DNA of 40,481 bases from Sharpea azabuensis DSM 18934 (GTDB lineage: Bacteria > Bacillota_I > Bacilli_A > Erysipelotrichales > Coprobacillaceae). The translations under genes were made by a program, and so were the position numbers. The notes under the pieces were generated by a model, which searched no databases, was not told the DNA's origin, and saw nothing but the letters and a program-made list of their open reading frames with translations. Numbering within the stretch: position 1 is the stretch's first letter; every line of letters starts with the position of its first letter. Shown here one piece after another: positions 14,994 through 22,231 of the stretch. Location: contig NZ_JNKU01000025.1 of NCBI RefSeq assembly GCF_000702165.1, positions 1 through 40,481 on the forward strand. Reading direction: 5' to 3'.

Positions 14994-16754
14994 ATGAGAG
15001 ATTTTTTAAATGATGTTGAATTAAATACTTTGAATCATTCATGTGCTCATGTCATGGCACAGGCTGTTAAGCATCTCTATCCACAGGCTAAGTTCTGGGT
15101 AGGTCCTGTTGTAGAAGAAGGATTCTATTATGATATTGACTTAGGTGATCAGACGATTACTGATGATGATTTACCTAAGATTGAAAAAGAAATGAAAAAA
15201 ATCTGTAAAGATGGCAAACGTATCGTTCGCCATGAAGTGAGCAGAGAAGAAGCATTAAAAGAATTTGCAGATGATGAATACAAAGTAGATCTCATCAGCA
15301 ATATGCCAGAAGGCACTGTTATATCAACATATTCTCAGGGAGACTTCACAGATTTATGTCGAGGCCCTCATGTTGATACAGTTAAGAAATGTAAGAACTT
15401 TAAGCTTTTAAAACATTCTGGTGCTTACTGGAAGGGCGATAAAAACAACAAAGTCTTACAGCGTATTTATGGTGTATGCTTCCCTACAAAAGAAGAACTT
15501 GATGAACATCTTGCATTGCTTGAAGAAGCCAAAGAAAGAGATCATCGTAAGCTTGGTAAGGAACTTGGTATCTTTATGTTTGCGGACTTAGTTGGTAGAG
15601 GTTTACCTATGTGGTTACCAAATGGCTTTACAGTAAGACGTATTCTTTCTGACTATATCATGGATAAGGAATTAGACTTAGGTTATGAACATGTCATGAC
15701 ACCATCAGTTGCCAATGTCGCTTTATATAAGACTTCTGGTCACTGGGATCACTATAAAGATGATATGTTCCCAGCTATGGAAATGGATGATGAAGCCTAT
15801 GTCCTTCGTCCAATGAACTGTCCAGAACATATGATGATCTATAAGTCACAATTACATTCGTATCGTGATTTACCAATCAGAATGGCTGAAATTGCTAATG
15901 ACTTCCGTTTTGAAGCAAGTGGAGCATTAACAGGTATTGAACGTGCAAGAGCCTTTACTCAGAATGACTCACATATCTTCTTAAGACCTGATCAGATTGC
16001 TCAGGAATTTAAAGAAGTTTCAAAGCTCATCCTTGATGTCTATAAAGACTTTGGCTTTACTGATTATGAATTCAGATTATCATTAAGAGATCCTGAAGAT
16101 ACAGAAAAGTATTTCGGTAATGATGAACTTTGGGAAAAGTCAGAAAATGAATTACGTGCAGTCTTAAATGATATGGGCGTCAAGTATTATGAAGCAAAAG
16201 GTGAAGCTGCTTTCTATGGTCCTAAGTTAGATGTCCAGGTGAAGAGTGCATTAGGCCATGACGTAACACTTTCAACAATCCAGCTTGATTACCAGTTACC
16301 AGAACGTTTTGAATTAACATATGTTGATGAAAATGGTGAAAAGGTAAGACCAGTCGTTATTCATAGAGCTATCCTTGGCTCTTTGGATCGTTTCATTGCC
16401 TTCCTGCTTGAAGAAACAAAGGGCGTACTTCCATTATGGTTAGCACCTAAGCAGGTTGTTGTATTACCTGTTAAGAATGAATATCATGAAGAATATGCAC
16501 AGGAAGTTGTCAAGAAACTCAGAAAGGCACATTTCAGAGTTCAGTTAGATAACCGTGATGAAAAGCTTGGCTATCGTATCCGTGAAGCACAGATGCATAA
16601 GATTCCTTATGAATTAGTCCTTGGTAACAATGAACGTGATGAAGGCACTGTTACTTATAGACAGTATGGTCATCAGGAACAGACAACTGTACCATTTGAT
16701 GAATTTGTTGCTTTATTAAATGATGAAGTCGAAAAGAAAGCATTACAGAAATAA
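14994..16754 (+). CDS. thrS: Threonine--tRNA ligase, lacking the N-terminal TGS domain
   Basis: Charges tRNA-Thr. The protein is 586 aa; the usual length is about 640. The missing part is the N-terminal TGS domain: the protein opens directly with the editing domain (NHSCAHVMAQA, His15/His19, and DLCRGPHV with its editing Cys and His). The class II catalytic core follows (MNCPEHM, motif 2 FRFEASGALTGIERARAFTQ, motif 3 VVIHRAILGSLDRF), then the anticodon-binding domain (about 485-586). ATG 14994 follows GAAGGAGAAGG; the T-box terminator is immediately upstream, so no coding space is left for a TGS domain. Regulated by the T-box. Confidence 0.95.
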   Translation: MRDFLNDVELNTLNHSCAHVMAQAVKHLYPQAKFWVGPVVEEGFYYDIDLGDQTITDDDLPKIEKEMKKICKDGKRIVRHEVSREEALKEFADDEYKVDLISNMPEGTVISTYSQGDFTDLCRGPHVDTVKKCKNFKLLKHSGAYWKGDKNNKVLQRIYGVCFPTKEELDEHLALLEEAKERDHRKLGKELGIFMFADLVGRGLPMWLPNGFTVRRILSDYIMDKELDLGYEHVMTPSVANVALYKTSGHWDHYKDDMFPAMEMDDEAYVLRPMNCPEHMMIYKSQLHSYRDLPIRMAEIANDFRFEASGALTGIERARAFTQNDSHIFLRPDQIAQEFKEVSKLILDVYKDFGFTDYEFRLSLRDPEDTEKYFGNDELWEKSENELRAVLNDMGVKYYEAKGEAAFYGPKLDVQVKSALGHDVTLSTIQLDYQLPERFELTYVDENGEKVRPVVIHRAILGSLDRFIAFLLEETKGVLPLWLAPKQVVVLPVKNEYHEEYAQEVVKKLRKAHFRVQLDNRDEKLGYRIREAQMHKIPYELVLGNNERDEGTVTYRQYGHQEQTTVPFDEFVALLNDEVEKKALQK

Positions 16755-16761
16755 AGTTTTA

Positions 16762-16789
16762 AGACCTAGTGAAATCCACTAGGTTTTTT
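16762..16789 (+). terminator. Terminator of thrS
   Basis: CCTAGTG (16765-16771) pairs with CACTAGG (16777-16783), with weaker outer A/G-T pairs, followed by a T-run. Confidence 0.85.
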
Positions 16790-16794
16790 CATGC

Positions 16795-16824
16795 AAAAAA
16801 AGATTCTAGCTTTCACTAGAATCT
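16795..16824 (-). terminator. Terminator of lon
   Basis: On the minus strand AGATTCTAG pairs with CTAGAATCT (16801-16809 with 16816-16824), then a T-run (16795-16800). The lon stop codon lies within the loop-proximal arm. Confidence 0.85.
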
Positions 16825-19100
16825 TCTAAAATACCAACCGTCTTTAAAACTTCTTCAATATGATGAACAGGAATGATTTCAAGATGTTCTTTGACTTCCT
16901 TGGCAACATCTTCAAGATCATCAACATTCTCTTTTGGAATAAAGACTGTCTTTACTCCAGCACGGTCTGCTGCCATGAGCTTCTCAGGAAGACCACCAAT
17001 CGGCATTACATTACCACGTAGAGAGACTTCACCAGTCATTGCATATTGTGATGAAACAGGCTTGCCTGTGACAAGTGAGGCAAGGGCTGTTGTAAAGGTA
17101 ATACCAGCTGATGGACCATCTTTCTTGATTGCTCCTTCAGGAACATGGATATGAATATCATTATTCTCAAAGAAGTCTGCTTTCTCAGGGAAATAATGCT
17201 TAACAAGTGTTAAGGCGATTTCTGCCGATTCTTTCATGACATCTTCAAGCTGTCCCGTTAAGATGAGCTTGCCAGATCCCTTTGTTTGCATTGTTTCAAT
17301 AAAGAGTATTTCACCACCAACCTGTGTCCATGCTAGACCTGTGACAACACCTGGCTGTTTCATTTCAGAAACACGTTCATGGGTGATCAGATGCATATCA
17401 AGATATTTTCTTAGCATATCTTTTGTGACAGTGATTTTCTCTTCACCTTTGACAAGTTCAACAGCTGCTTTACGACAGATGGCATCCATGCGCTTCTTCA
17501 AGCCACGCACACCAGCTTCAAGAGTATAGTCATTGACGATTGTTGCTAGTACATCATCATCAAGTTCTAATTCCTCAGGCTTAATACCCATCGTCTTCAT
17601 TGCCTTTGGCAGTAAGTGTCTTTTTGCAATCTGTTGCTTCTCTAATGGTGAATAGCCATTAAACTGAATAACTTCCATACGGTTTAATAATGGGGCAGGA
17701 ATGGTATCTGTCGAATTGGCTGTACAGATGAAGAAGACATCGCTTAAGTCATAGGAAACATTCATATAATGATCAGTAAATGTGCTATTTTGTTCAGGAT
17801 CAAGTACTTCAAGAAGTGCACTTGCTGGATCACCATTATAGCTTATACCAAGCTTATCTACTTCATCTAAGACCATCACAGGATTGCTCGTTCCTGCTTT
17901 GGCAATGGCATCCATGATACGACCAGGCATCGCACCAATATAGGTACGACGATGACCACGGATATCCGCTTCGTCCTTACTGCCCCCTAAAGCTACACGT
18001 TCATACTTTCTGCCCAATGCTCTGGCAATCGATTGACCAATTGATGTCTTACCGGTACCAGGTGCACCAACGAATAAGAGAATTGAGCCAGATTGTTTCT
18101 TATTGAGGTTCATAACGGCAATTTGCTGGAGTATTCTTTCTTTGACTTTAGCTAAGCCATAATGATCTTCATCAAGAATTTCCTGTGCTTTATTCAAATC
18201 AATCTTCTTGAAACGTGACTTTTTCCAAGGCACCTGTGTCATGAAGTCAAGATAGTTATAAAGCTGTCCATATTCAGGCGAGTTCTCACCTTCCTGCTTC
18301 ATACGATTCAATGTCTTACGGGCTTCTTTTTCAGCTTCTTCATTCATCGAAGCTTTATTAATCTTAATTTCAAATTTACGAATTTCAGAGACGTTTTCTG
18401 GATGCATGGCATCTAATTCTTTTTGTAAAAATTCAATTTGTTTTTTCAAAGCCTGTTCACGATAAGCTTTCTGGTTATCTTCTTCCTGGGCTGTTTCGGC
18501 TTCGCTTGTGACACGGTAGATTTCAATGTTTTCCATGATCACTTTTTTATAAAGCTCGAGACGTTCCTTCTTGCTGTCGGTGGCAATAAAGCTATATTTA
18601 TCTTCTGGCGTAATTGTCATCCAAGAGGCACCTGTTGCAATCACTTCTTCAAGTGAACGTAAACGGACAACCCATGTACGATACATATTGCCCATACTCA
18701 TATACTTCAAAGCACCAAGCAGGGCTGTCTTTGTCTCTTCAAGCGTACTCTTTTCTTCATCAGCACTTAAGTCTTCCTCATCAGGACGATCTGTATAAGA
18801 GATGCTGATTTCATTGTTGGTGATGGAGACATCTTTGATATTGGCACGATCAGTTGTTCTAATGGCAATATAGCCATTTAAATTGACTTCTGAAACGCTG
18901 CCCGATACACCGATTGGTTCAAATGAATCATTTGTCAGTTCATCATAGGGCGTATCTTCTTTCTGAATAATAAAGATCACATTATCACCAATAATAGGAT
19001 CCTTACCTGTCATTTGTTTATAATAATCCGCATTAAAATACAATGTCGCATTAGGTATGACAATCGTATCATATACGGGAATTACAAGTGCATTTTCCAT
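16806..19100 (-). CDS. lon: ATP-dependent protease Lon (LonA)
   Basis: Degrades misfolded and regulatory proteins. The protein is 764 aa: an N-terminal substrate domain (about 1-190), a coiled-coil linker (about 190-260, with KKQIEFLQKELDAMHPENVSE), AAA+ module with Walker A GAPGTGKTS (about 344) and Walker B MVLDEVDK (about 405), and the S16 protease domain with catalytic Ser in KDGPSAG (about 661) and Lys in GGLPEKLMAADRAG (about 704). ATG at 19098-19100 follows AAGGAGG (19107-19113); ten upstream codons are excluded. The CIRCE element just 5' of the ribosome site indicates HrcA-controlled heat-shock expression. The N domain is shorter and more divergent than in E. coli Lon. Confidence 0.95.
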   Translation of the reverse strand: MENALVIPVYDTIVIPNATLYFNADYYKQMTGKDPIIGDNVIFIIQKEDTPYDELTNDSFEPIGVSGSVSEVNLNGYIAIRTTDRANIKDVSITNNEISISYTDRPDEEDLSADEEKSTLEETKTALLGALKYMSMGNMYRTWVVRLRSLEEVIATGASWMTITPEDKYSFIATDSKKERLELYKKVIMENIEIYRVTSEAETAQEEDNQKAYREQALKKQIEFLQKELDAMHPENVSEIRKFEIKINKASMNEEAEKEARKTLNRMKQEGENSPEYGQLYNYLDFMTQVPWKKSRFKKIDLNKAQEILDEDHYGLAKVKERILQQIAVMNLNKKQSGSILLFVGAPGTGKTSIGQSIARALGRKYERVALGGSKDEADIRGHRRTYIGAMPGRIMDAIAKAGTSNPVMVLDEVDKLGISYNGDPASALLEVLDPEQNSTFTDHYMNVSYDLSDVFFICTANSTDTIPAPLLNRMEVIQFNGYSPLEKQQIAKRHLLPKAMKTMGIKPEELELDDDVLATIVNDYTLEAGVRGLKKRMDAICRKAAVELVKGEEKITVTKDMLRKYLDMHLITHERVSEMKQPGVVTGLAWTQVGGEILFIETMQTKGSGKLILTGQLEDVMKESAEIALTLVKHYFPEKADFFENNDIHIHVPEGAIKKDGPSAGITFTTALASLVTGKPVSSQYAMTGEVSLRGNVMPIGGLPEKLMAADRAGVKTVFIPKENVDDLEDVAKEVKEHLEIIPVHHIEEVLKTVGILEDSSES

Positions 19101-19114
19101 AGTTTTCCTCCTTC

Positions 19115-19141
19115 TTAGCAAACTTATCAAAAGAGTGCTAA
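19115..19141 (-). promoter_or_regulatory. CIRCE element (HrcA operator) in the lon leader
   Basis: On the minus strand TTAGCACTC (perfect half-site) - N9 - GTTTGCTAA (7 of 9 matches to GAGTGCTAA). The 9-nt spacing is exact. It lies directly upstream of the lon ribosome site, about 45-70 nt downstream of the predicted transcription start, a usual place for CIRCE. Confidence 0.8.
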
Positions 19142-19192
19142 TATCAAATTAAAAGAAATAGCACCTTGCGGTACTTCTCTTAGTTCAATACT

Positions 19193-19221
19193 ATTGTAAT
19201 TCTATATGATCTATTAGTCAA
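19193..19221 (-). promoter_or_regulatory. Promoter of lon
   Basis: On the minus strand TTGACT (19216-19221), 17-bp spacer, TACAAT (19193-19198). This gives a leader of about 85 nt holding a GCAA-tetraloop hairpin (about 19158-19181) and the CIRCE element. Confidence 0.65.
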
Positions 19222-19267
19222 TTGATGTACACAAAGAGTTGATTGATTTTTTAGGAAGCTGTTTGCG

Positions 19268-19296
19268 TTGTATCTTAAAGCAATAATAGGTATAAT
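19268..19296 (+). promoter_or_regulatory. Promoter of proBA
   Basis: TTGTAT (19268-19273), 17-bp spacer, TATAAT (19291-19296), 24 bp before proB. The 19142-19320 gap thus holds divergent promoters for lon and proBA. Confidence 0.7.
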
Positions 19297-19320
19297 GGCA
19301 AAAAAGAGAGGAAAAAGAGA

Positions 19321-20442
19321 ATGAAAAGATCAATTCAAGATATTAAAAAAATCATCATCAAGGTTGGAAGCACAACACTATGTGATGATGATGGTCAAAT
19401 CAATAAGGAAAAGATCCTTAAAGTTATAGCTCAGATCGCTAAGCTTAAAAGAGCAGGATATACCGTCCTGCTAGTATCATCAGGAGCGATTGCAGCTGGC
19501 ATGGGGGCTTTGCATCTTGATGAGAAGCCGACTCTTCTTCCTCAAAAACAGGCACTTGCTGCCATTGGTCAGGCACGCTTAATGGAAATCTATGAAGAAC
19601 TTTTTAGTATCTTTCAGATGCGTTGTTCACAGATATTGTTGAATCATGGGGATTTTGATGATCGTAAACGTTTGATGCATCTCAATCTCACGATGAATGC
19701 GTTATTAGATTATGATGTTGTACCAATTATTAATGAAAATGATGCTTTATCTGTTGATGAGATTAAGGTTGGTGATAATGATACTTTAGCAGCTTTACTT
19801 GTACCTGTTGTTGAAGCAGAATTACTGATCTTGGTTTCTGATATTGATGGGCTTTATACAGCTAATCCACATGATGATCCGAGTGCTAAACTTCTCTCCT
19901 ATATCGATTATCTGACACCAAAAATTATGAGCTATGCCGGTGATAGTCATTCGACACTCGGAACGGGTGGGATGGCGACAAAGCTCAAGGCTGCAAAAAT
20001 GGTCAATGATTTTGGCAGTCATATGTGTATTGTCAATGGTTCAAAGCCAGATGCGATTGTCAATGCCTTAAAAGATGAAGGAACATGGTTTAATGGTCGA
20101 AGCGGTCGTAAGATGAAAGCACGTGAACACTGGATTGCCTATCGTTCAAAGCCTAAAGGAAAGATTGTTGTTGATGCAGGCTGTCAAAGAGCCTTAATGC
20201 GCCATACGTCACTTTTACCTAAAGGTATTGTTGATGTAGAAGGGGATTTTCTTTCCGGTGCCGTTGTTGATGTTGTAAGTCAAGAAGGTGAACTTCTTGC
20301 CAAAGGTATTACAAATTATGCCAGTGATGAAGTCAGACTGATCAAGGGCGTCAATACTGACCAGATTGAGAAAATCCTACATTATAAAGATTATGATACA
20401 ATTATTCATGCCAATAATATGGTTGTCTTGGAGGAAAAATAA
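19321..20442 (+). CDS. proB: Glutamate 5-kinase
   Basis: First step of proline synthesis, phosphorylating the gamma-carboxyl of glutamate. The protein is 373 aa: an amino-acid-kinase domain (about 1-255; KKIIIKVGSTTL at the start, LLVSSGAIAAGM, INENDALSVDEIKVGDND, GTGGMATKLKAAK) plus a C-terminal PUA domain (about 275-370; KGKIVVDAGCQRAL ... GIVDVEGDF). The full-length form with PUA is the usual proline-feedback-inhibited type. ATG 19321 follows GAGGAAAAAGAG. The proA ATG follows its stop directly with no gap. Confidence 0.95.
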   Translation: MKRSIQDIKKIIIKVGSTTLCDDDGQINKEKILKVIAQIAKLKRAGYTVLLVSSGAIAAGMGALHLDEKPTLLPQKQALAAIGQARLMEIYEELFSIFQMRCSQILLNHGDFDDRKRLMHLNLTMNALLDYDVVPIINENDALSVDEIKVGDNDTLAALLVPVVEAELLILVSDIDGLYTANPHDDPSAKLLSYIDYLTPKIMSYAGDSHSTLGTGGMATKLKAAKMVNDFGSHMCIVNGSKPDAIVNALKDEGTWFNGRSGRKMKAREHWIAYRSKPKGKIVVDAGCQRALMRHTSLLPKGIVDVEGDFLSGAVVDVVSQEGELLAKGITNYASDEVRLIKGVNTDQIEKILHYKDYDTIIHANNMVVLEEK

Positions 20443-21681
20443 ATGAATGCACAATTAGAAAAACAATTAAAAGCTGCTAAAATGGCTGCTCGTGAAATGA
20501 TGACATTGGATACAACGGATAAGAATGATGCTTTAGAAGCTATCAGTGATGCTTTATTAGAACATCAGCAGGACATCCTAACTGCCAATGCGATTGATTT
20601 AAAAAATGCTAAAGAAAATGGCATTACTGATGCCATGTATGACCGACTAACACTTGATGAAAAGCGTATTGCAGCATTGAGTGCGAGTGTGAAGAGTCTT
20701 ATTAGCCTCGATGATCCAGTTGGTGAAGTGATTCGTGAGATTGATCGTCCCAATGGCTTAAAAATCGTTCAGGTCCGTGTCCCAATGGGTGTTTATGGCA
20801 TTATCTATGAAGCAAGACCTAATGTTACTGTTGATATTGCAGCATTATGTTTAAAAAGTGGTAACTGTTGCGTTCTTAAGGGTGGCAAAGAAGCAATTAT
20901 GACCAATAAGGCTTTAATGGATATTATGCTTGAAGCGATTGCTGGCATTATTCCTGAAGGTGTTCTTTCGCTTATTGAAAATAATGATCATGAAATCGTC
21001 AATGAACTGATTCATGCCAATGATTATCTTGATGTTGTTGTCCCTAGAGGGGGAGCAGGGCTTATTCAGTTTGTCGTTAAAAATGCGACAGTACCTGTTA
21101 TCGAGACAGGGGCTGGTATTTGTCATCTTTATGTCGACAAGGATGCTGATTTATCGATGGCTCTTGAAATTGCGAAAAATGCCAAATTGCAGCGTCCATC
21201 CGTATGTAATGCGATAGAAACTATCCTCATTCATAAGAATGTCTATGAAGAATTCTTACCACCACTTAGAGAAGCCTTCAGTAAGGTGAAAATCTATGGC
21301 GATGAAAGAACATGTGAAGTCATCAAGGCAGAAGAAGCAACAGAACGTAATTATGCAACGGAATATGATGATTATATTGTCAATATCAAGATTGTGGATG
21401 ATGTCAATGAAGCTATTGATCACATCTATAAATATTCTACAAAACATTCCGAATCCATTATTACCAATAATCAGGCAACAGCTAATCTCTTTATGAATGC
21501 ATTGGATTCAGCCTGTGTATACCATAATGCCTCAACACGTTTCTCTGATGGGGGAGAGTTTGGCTTTGGTGCAGAACTTGGTATTTCAACCCAGAAATTA
21601 CATGCCAGAGGTCCTCTTGGCTTAAGAGAAATGTGTTCATTCAAATATAAGATTGAAGGTAATGGACAAATCAGAGAATAG
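20443..21681 (+). CDS. proA: Gamma-glutamyl phosphate reductase (glutamate-5-semialdehyde dehydrogenase)
   Basis: Reduces gamma-glutamyl phosphate with NADPH, giving glutamate semialdehyde that cyclises to pyrroline-5-carboxylate. The protein is 412 aa, usual length; aldehyde-dehydrogenase fold with VPMGVYGIIYEARPNVTVD, LKGGKEA, ETGAGICHLYVDKDAD, catalytic Cys in RPSVCNAIET (about 255) and the tail DGGEFGFGAELGISTQKLHA. Its ribosome site GGAGG lies inside the end of proB, so the pair is coupled. The last enzyme, ProC, is not in the window. Confidence 0.95.
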   Translation: MNAQLEKQLKAAKMAAREMMTLDTTDKNDALEAISDALLEHQQDILTANAIDLKNAKENGITDAMYDRLTLDEKRIAALSASVKSLISLDDPVGEVIREIDRPNGLKIVQVRVPMGVYGIIYEARPNVTVDIAALCLKSGNCCVLKGGKEAIMTNKALMDIMLEAIAGIIPEGVLSLIENNDHEIVNELIHANDYLDVVVPRGGAGLIQFVVKNATVPVIETGAGICHLYVDKDADLSMALEIAKNAKLQRPSVCNAIETILIHKNVYEEFLPPLREAFSKVKIYGDERTCEVIKAEEATERNYATEYDDYIVNIKIVDDVNEAIDHIYKYSTKHSESIITNNQATANLFMNALDSACVYHNASTRFSDGGEFGFGAELGISTQKLHARGPLGLREMCSFKYKIEGNGQIRE

Positions 21682-21704
21682 GCACACATTGTGTGTCTTT
21701 TCTT
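21681..21704 (+). terminator. Terminator of proBA
   Basis: GGCACAC (21681-21687) pairs with GTGTGTC (21691-21697, one G-T pair) around a 3-nt loop, then TTTTCTTTT. Confidence 0.7.
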
Positions 21705-21709
21705 TTCAC

Positions 21710-21754
21710 TTGACAATACTTAGCACGCTAACTATAATACTTAGCATACTAAGT
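21710..21754 (+). promoter_or_regulatory. Consensus promoter with two phased operators (MarR autoregulation)
   Basis: TTGACA (21710-21715), 17-bp spacer, TATAAT (21733-21738): both hexamers are perfect. Two inverted repeats overlie it: ACTTAG-CACG-CTAACT (21718-21733) inside the spacer, and ACTTAG-CATA-CTAAGT (21739-21754) right after the -10. They are 21 bp apart, two helical turns. MarR dimers bound here would block RNA polymerase, so the operon is very likely repressed by its own first gene. Confidence 0.8.
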
Positions 21755-21772
21755 AAATAAGGAGGAAGGAGC

Positions 21773-22231
21773 ATGGAAGATAATTCCCAGCAAATCAATG
21801 ATGTGTTTGCGAATTTTAGACGCATAGGTATTGCCTATCGTAATGCGGCAAGTCGTCAATTGAATGATATGCATATTACACATGAACAGTGTGCTTTGCT
21901 TTATCTTATTGAGCAGAGTGATATGACGCAAAAAGAAATTGCTCAAAAACTGAAAATCAGTGAAGCAACGCTTTCAGGCCGTGTGAAGCGTCTAGAAAAG
22001 ATGCATTATATTGAACGTGTTCAAGATCAAAATGATAAACGTAAATATGATCTTTTCATCACGCCATCGGGCAAGAAAGCCTTAGATGAAGCTAAGAGTA
22101 TTGTCGATCGGTTATCAAAGCAGTGCTTTGAAGGTTTTGATGATCAGGACTTTGCATTATTAATGTCATTATTTCAACGTGTTTATAAGAATTTAGAAAA
22201 AATGAAAGGAGAAAACGCATGTTCCGATTAA
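21773..22231 (+). CDS. MarR-family transcriptional regulator
   Basis: The protein is 152 aa, a winged helix-turn-helix dimer. MTQKEIAQKLKISEATLSGRVKRLEKM (split around residues 51-77) is the DNA-reading HTH, and VQDQNDKRKYDLFITPSG is the wing with the typical DxR/K pattern. The long N- and C-terminal helices form the dimer interface. GGAGGAAGGAG precedes ATG 21773. Its end overlaps the first ABC gene by 13 bp. From the context it should repress the two ABC genes and itself, being released by a ligand that the transporter exports. The ligand is unknown. Confidence 0.9.
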   Translation: MEDNSQQINDVFANFRRIGIAYRNAASRQLNDMHITHEQCALLYLIEQSDMTQKEIAQKLKISEATLSGRVKRLEKMHYIERVQDQNDKRKYDLFITPSGKKALDEAKSIVDRLSKQCFEGFDDQDFALLMSLFQRVYKNLEKMKGENACSD

